A DNA stretch of 64,000 nt, taken from UBA964 sp037444685. Its GTDB lineage: Bacteria > Pseudomonadota > Gammaproteobacteria > Steroidobacterales > Steroidobacteraceae. The DNA is taken from NCBI GenBank assembly GCA_037444685.1, contig JBBILX010000002.1:124001-188000 (forward strand), in the 5' to 3' direction. Shown one piece after another: positions 63,506 through 64,000 of this stretch (positions are counted from its first letter, which is position 1; each line of letters starts with the position of its first letter). Under the pieces are notes generated by a model, which was not told the origin of the DNA, did not search any database, and was given only the letters and a program-made list of their open reading frames with translations. Made by a program: the position numbers and the translations under genes.

Positions 63506-64000
63506 TCAGTCGCGAGCCACAGCACGCGGCGCACCGTCGGCTTCCAGCAGGAAGCTCGCGGTGTTGGCCCGCCGCAGTCCGGCTGGCACGACTAGCGGCC
63601 GGCCCTCGAACTCGAGCGTCACGCCGGGCACGTTGCCGAGCAGCACGCGCAGCGGCATTCGCCCGCTCACCGAGGTCGAGTCGCCGGCCCGCAGCAGGTT
63701 GAAATAGAGCCGCCGGCGATCGGCGTCGTAGATCTCGAGCCAGCAATCCGCGCTCGCGCGGATGCGCAGTGCGCCGCCCGTCTGCGGCGGTGCGGCCTGG
63801 TCGACGTCGATCGTCGGCCCAGAAGCGTCATCCGCGGCCGGAGCGCTCGCGGCGGACCCTGTCTCGGCGACCACGCCGCCGGCCATGGATCTCGCGTCGG
63901 TTGCCGACGGCAGGGTGGCTGCCGCGGACGCGCCTTCCTCGGCACCGGGCTCGGTCGTCGATATCGCCGCGAGTGGATCGGTCGGCGGGAGGTCGCGGAG
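63506..64000 (-). CDS. rodZ: RodZ C-terminal part (cut by window edge)
   Basis: The frame is open to the right edge. The visible part is a Pro/Ala/Ser-rich linker followed by the DUF4115 periplasmic domain: LRIRASADCWLEIYDADRRR, then GRMPLRVLLGNVPGVTLEFE. RodZ links MreB to the cell-wall elongation machinery. The N-terminal HTH and transmembrane helix lie outside the window. ispG, usually between rodZ and hisS, is absent; only 17 bases separate them. Confidence 0.88.
   Translation of the reverse strand, partial: LRDLPPTDPLAAISTTEPGAEEGASAAATLPSATDARSMAGGVVAETGSAASAPAADDASGPTIDVDQAAPPQTGGALRIRASADCWLEIYDADRRRLYFNLLRAGDSTSVSGRMPLRVLLGNVPGVTLEFEGRPLVVPAGLRRANTASFLLEADGAPRAVARD

Overview
The window is a GC-rich bacterial chromosome segment, densely packed and mostly core genome. 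Gene content and order point to a gammaproteobacterium, probably on the Xanthomonadales/Nevskiales/Steroidobacterales side. The evidence is the purF-cvpA-dedD-folC-accD-truA-fimV-asd-aroC-prmB block, the complete EF-P lysylation set (epmA, efp, epmB), parE-parC, purL/mltF/tadA synteny, the rodZ-hisS-yfgM-bamB-der block, and a FimX-like type IV pilus regulator. Species cannot be named from the sequence alone.

Layout. 1-11.3 kb, minus strand: purF (cut by the window edge), cvpA, dedD, folC, accD, truA, fimV, asd, aroC, prmB. 11.3-13.8 kb, plus strand: sco1-like, psd and epmA as an overlapping operon, then msrC. 14.4-16.1 kb: efp and epmB, divergent. 16.1-18.2 kb: a FimX-like protein with degenerate GGDEF and EAL motifs. 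18.3-22.4 kb: parC/parE. 22.5-25.1 kb: a rubrerythrin / Fe-S CCG-domain protein / DUF3501 operon whose promoter carries a perfect 7-3-7 palindrome. 25.2-28.3 kb: xseB-ispA-dxs. 28.3-35.2 kb, minus: nrdR-ribD-ribE-ribBX-ribH-nusB-thiL, followed by a Ser/Thr kinase fused to a cyclic-nucleotide-binding domain. 35.2-37.5 kb: glyA and a class II histone-deacetylase-family amidohydrolase. 37.7-39.3 kb: ettA. 39.3-43.6 kb: DUF1820 gene and purL. 43.7-46.5 kb: an orphan type VI secretion-type FHA protein (TagH-like), tRNA-Ser(CGA) with a good sigma-70 promoter, and mltF. 46.5-48.7 kb: tadA-MATE-PilZ operon with stop/start overlaps. 48.9-49.9 kb: SIMPL protein and a truncated RidA-like gene.

49.6-53.4 kb is the one accessory island. 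It holds a RidA-like remnant, an IS3-family element, an internally deleted IS91-family transposase relic abutting that element, the 3' remnant of a trypsin-like serine peptidase, and a beta-helix lipoprotein with a Pro/Ser/Ala-rich linker. Core genome resumes with guaB-guaA, xseA and an M23 peptidase, then rodZ (cut by the window edge)-hisS-yfgM-bamB-der.

Functional themes are riboflavin, purine and isoprenoid synthesis; outer-membrane and cell-wall assembly (bamB, rodZ, mltF, M23 peptidase); polar type IV pilus and c-di-GMP biology (fimV, FimX-like, PilZ); peroxide defence; and translation of polyproline (EF-P and EttA). I found no CRISPR array, no rRNA and no clear novel defence system. The best leads are the palindrome-controlled rubrerythrin operon, the kinase-cNMP fusion, the inactive FimX-like hub, the orphan TagH and the nested mobile-element relics.
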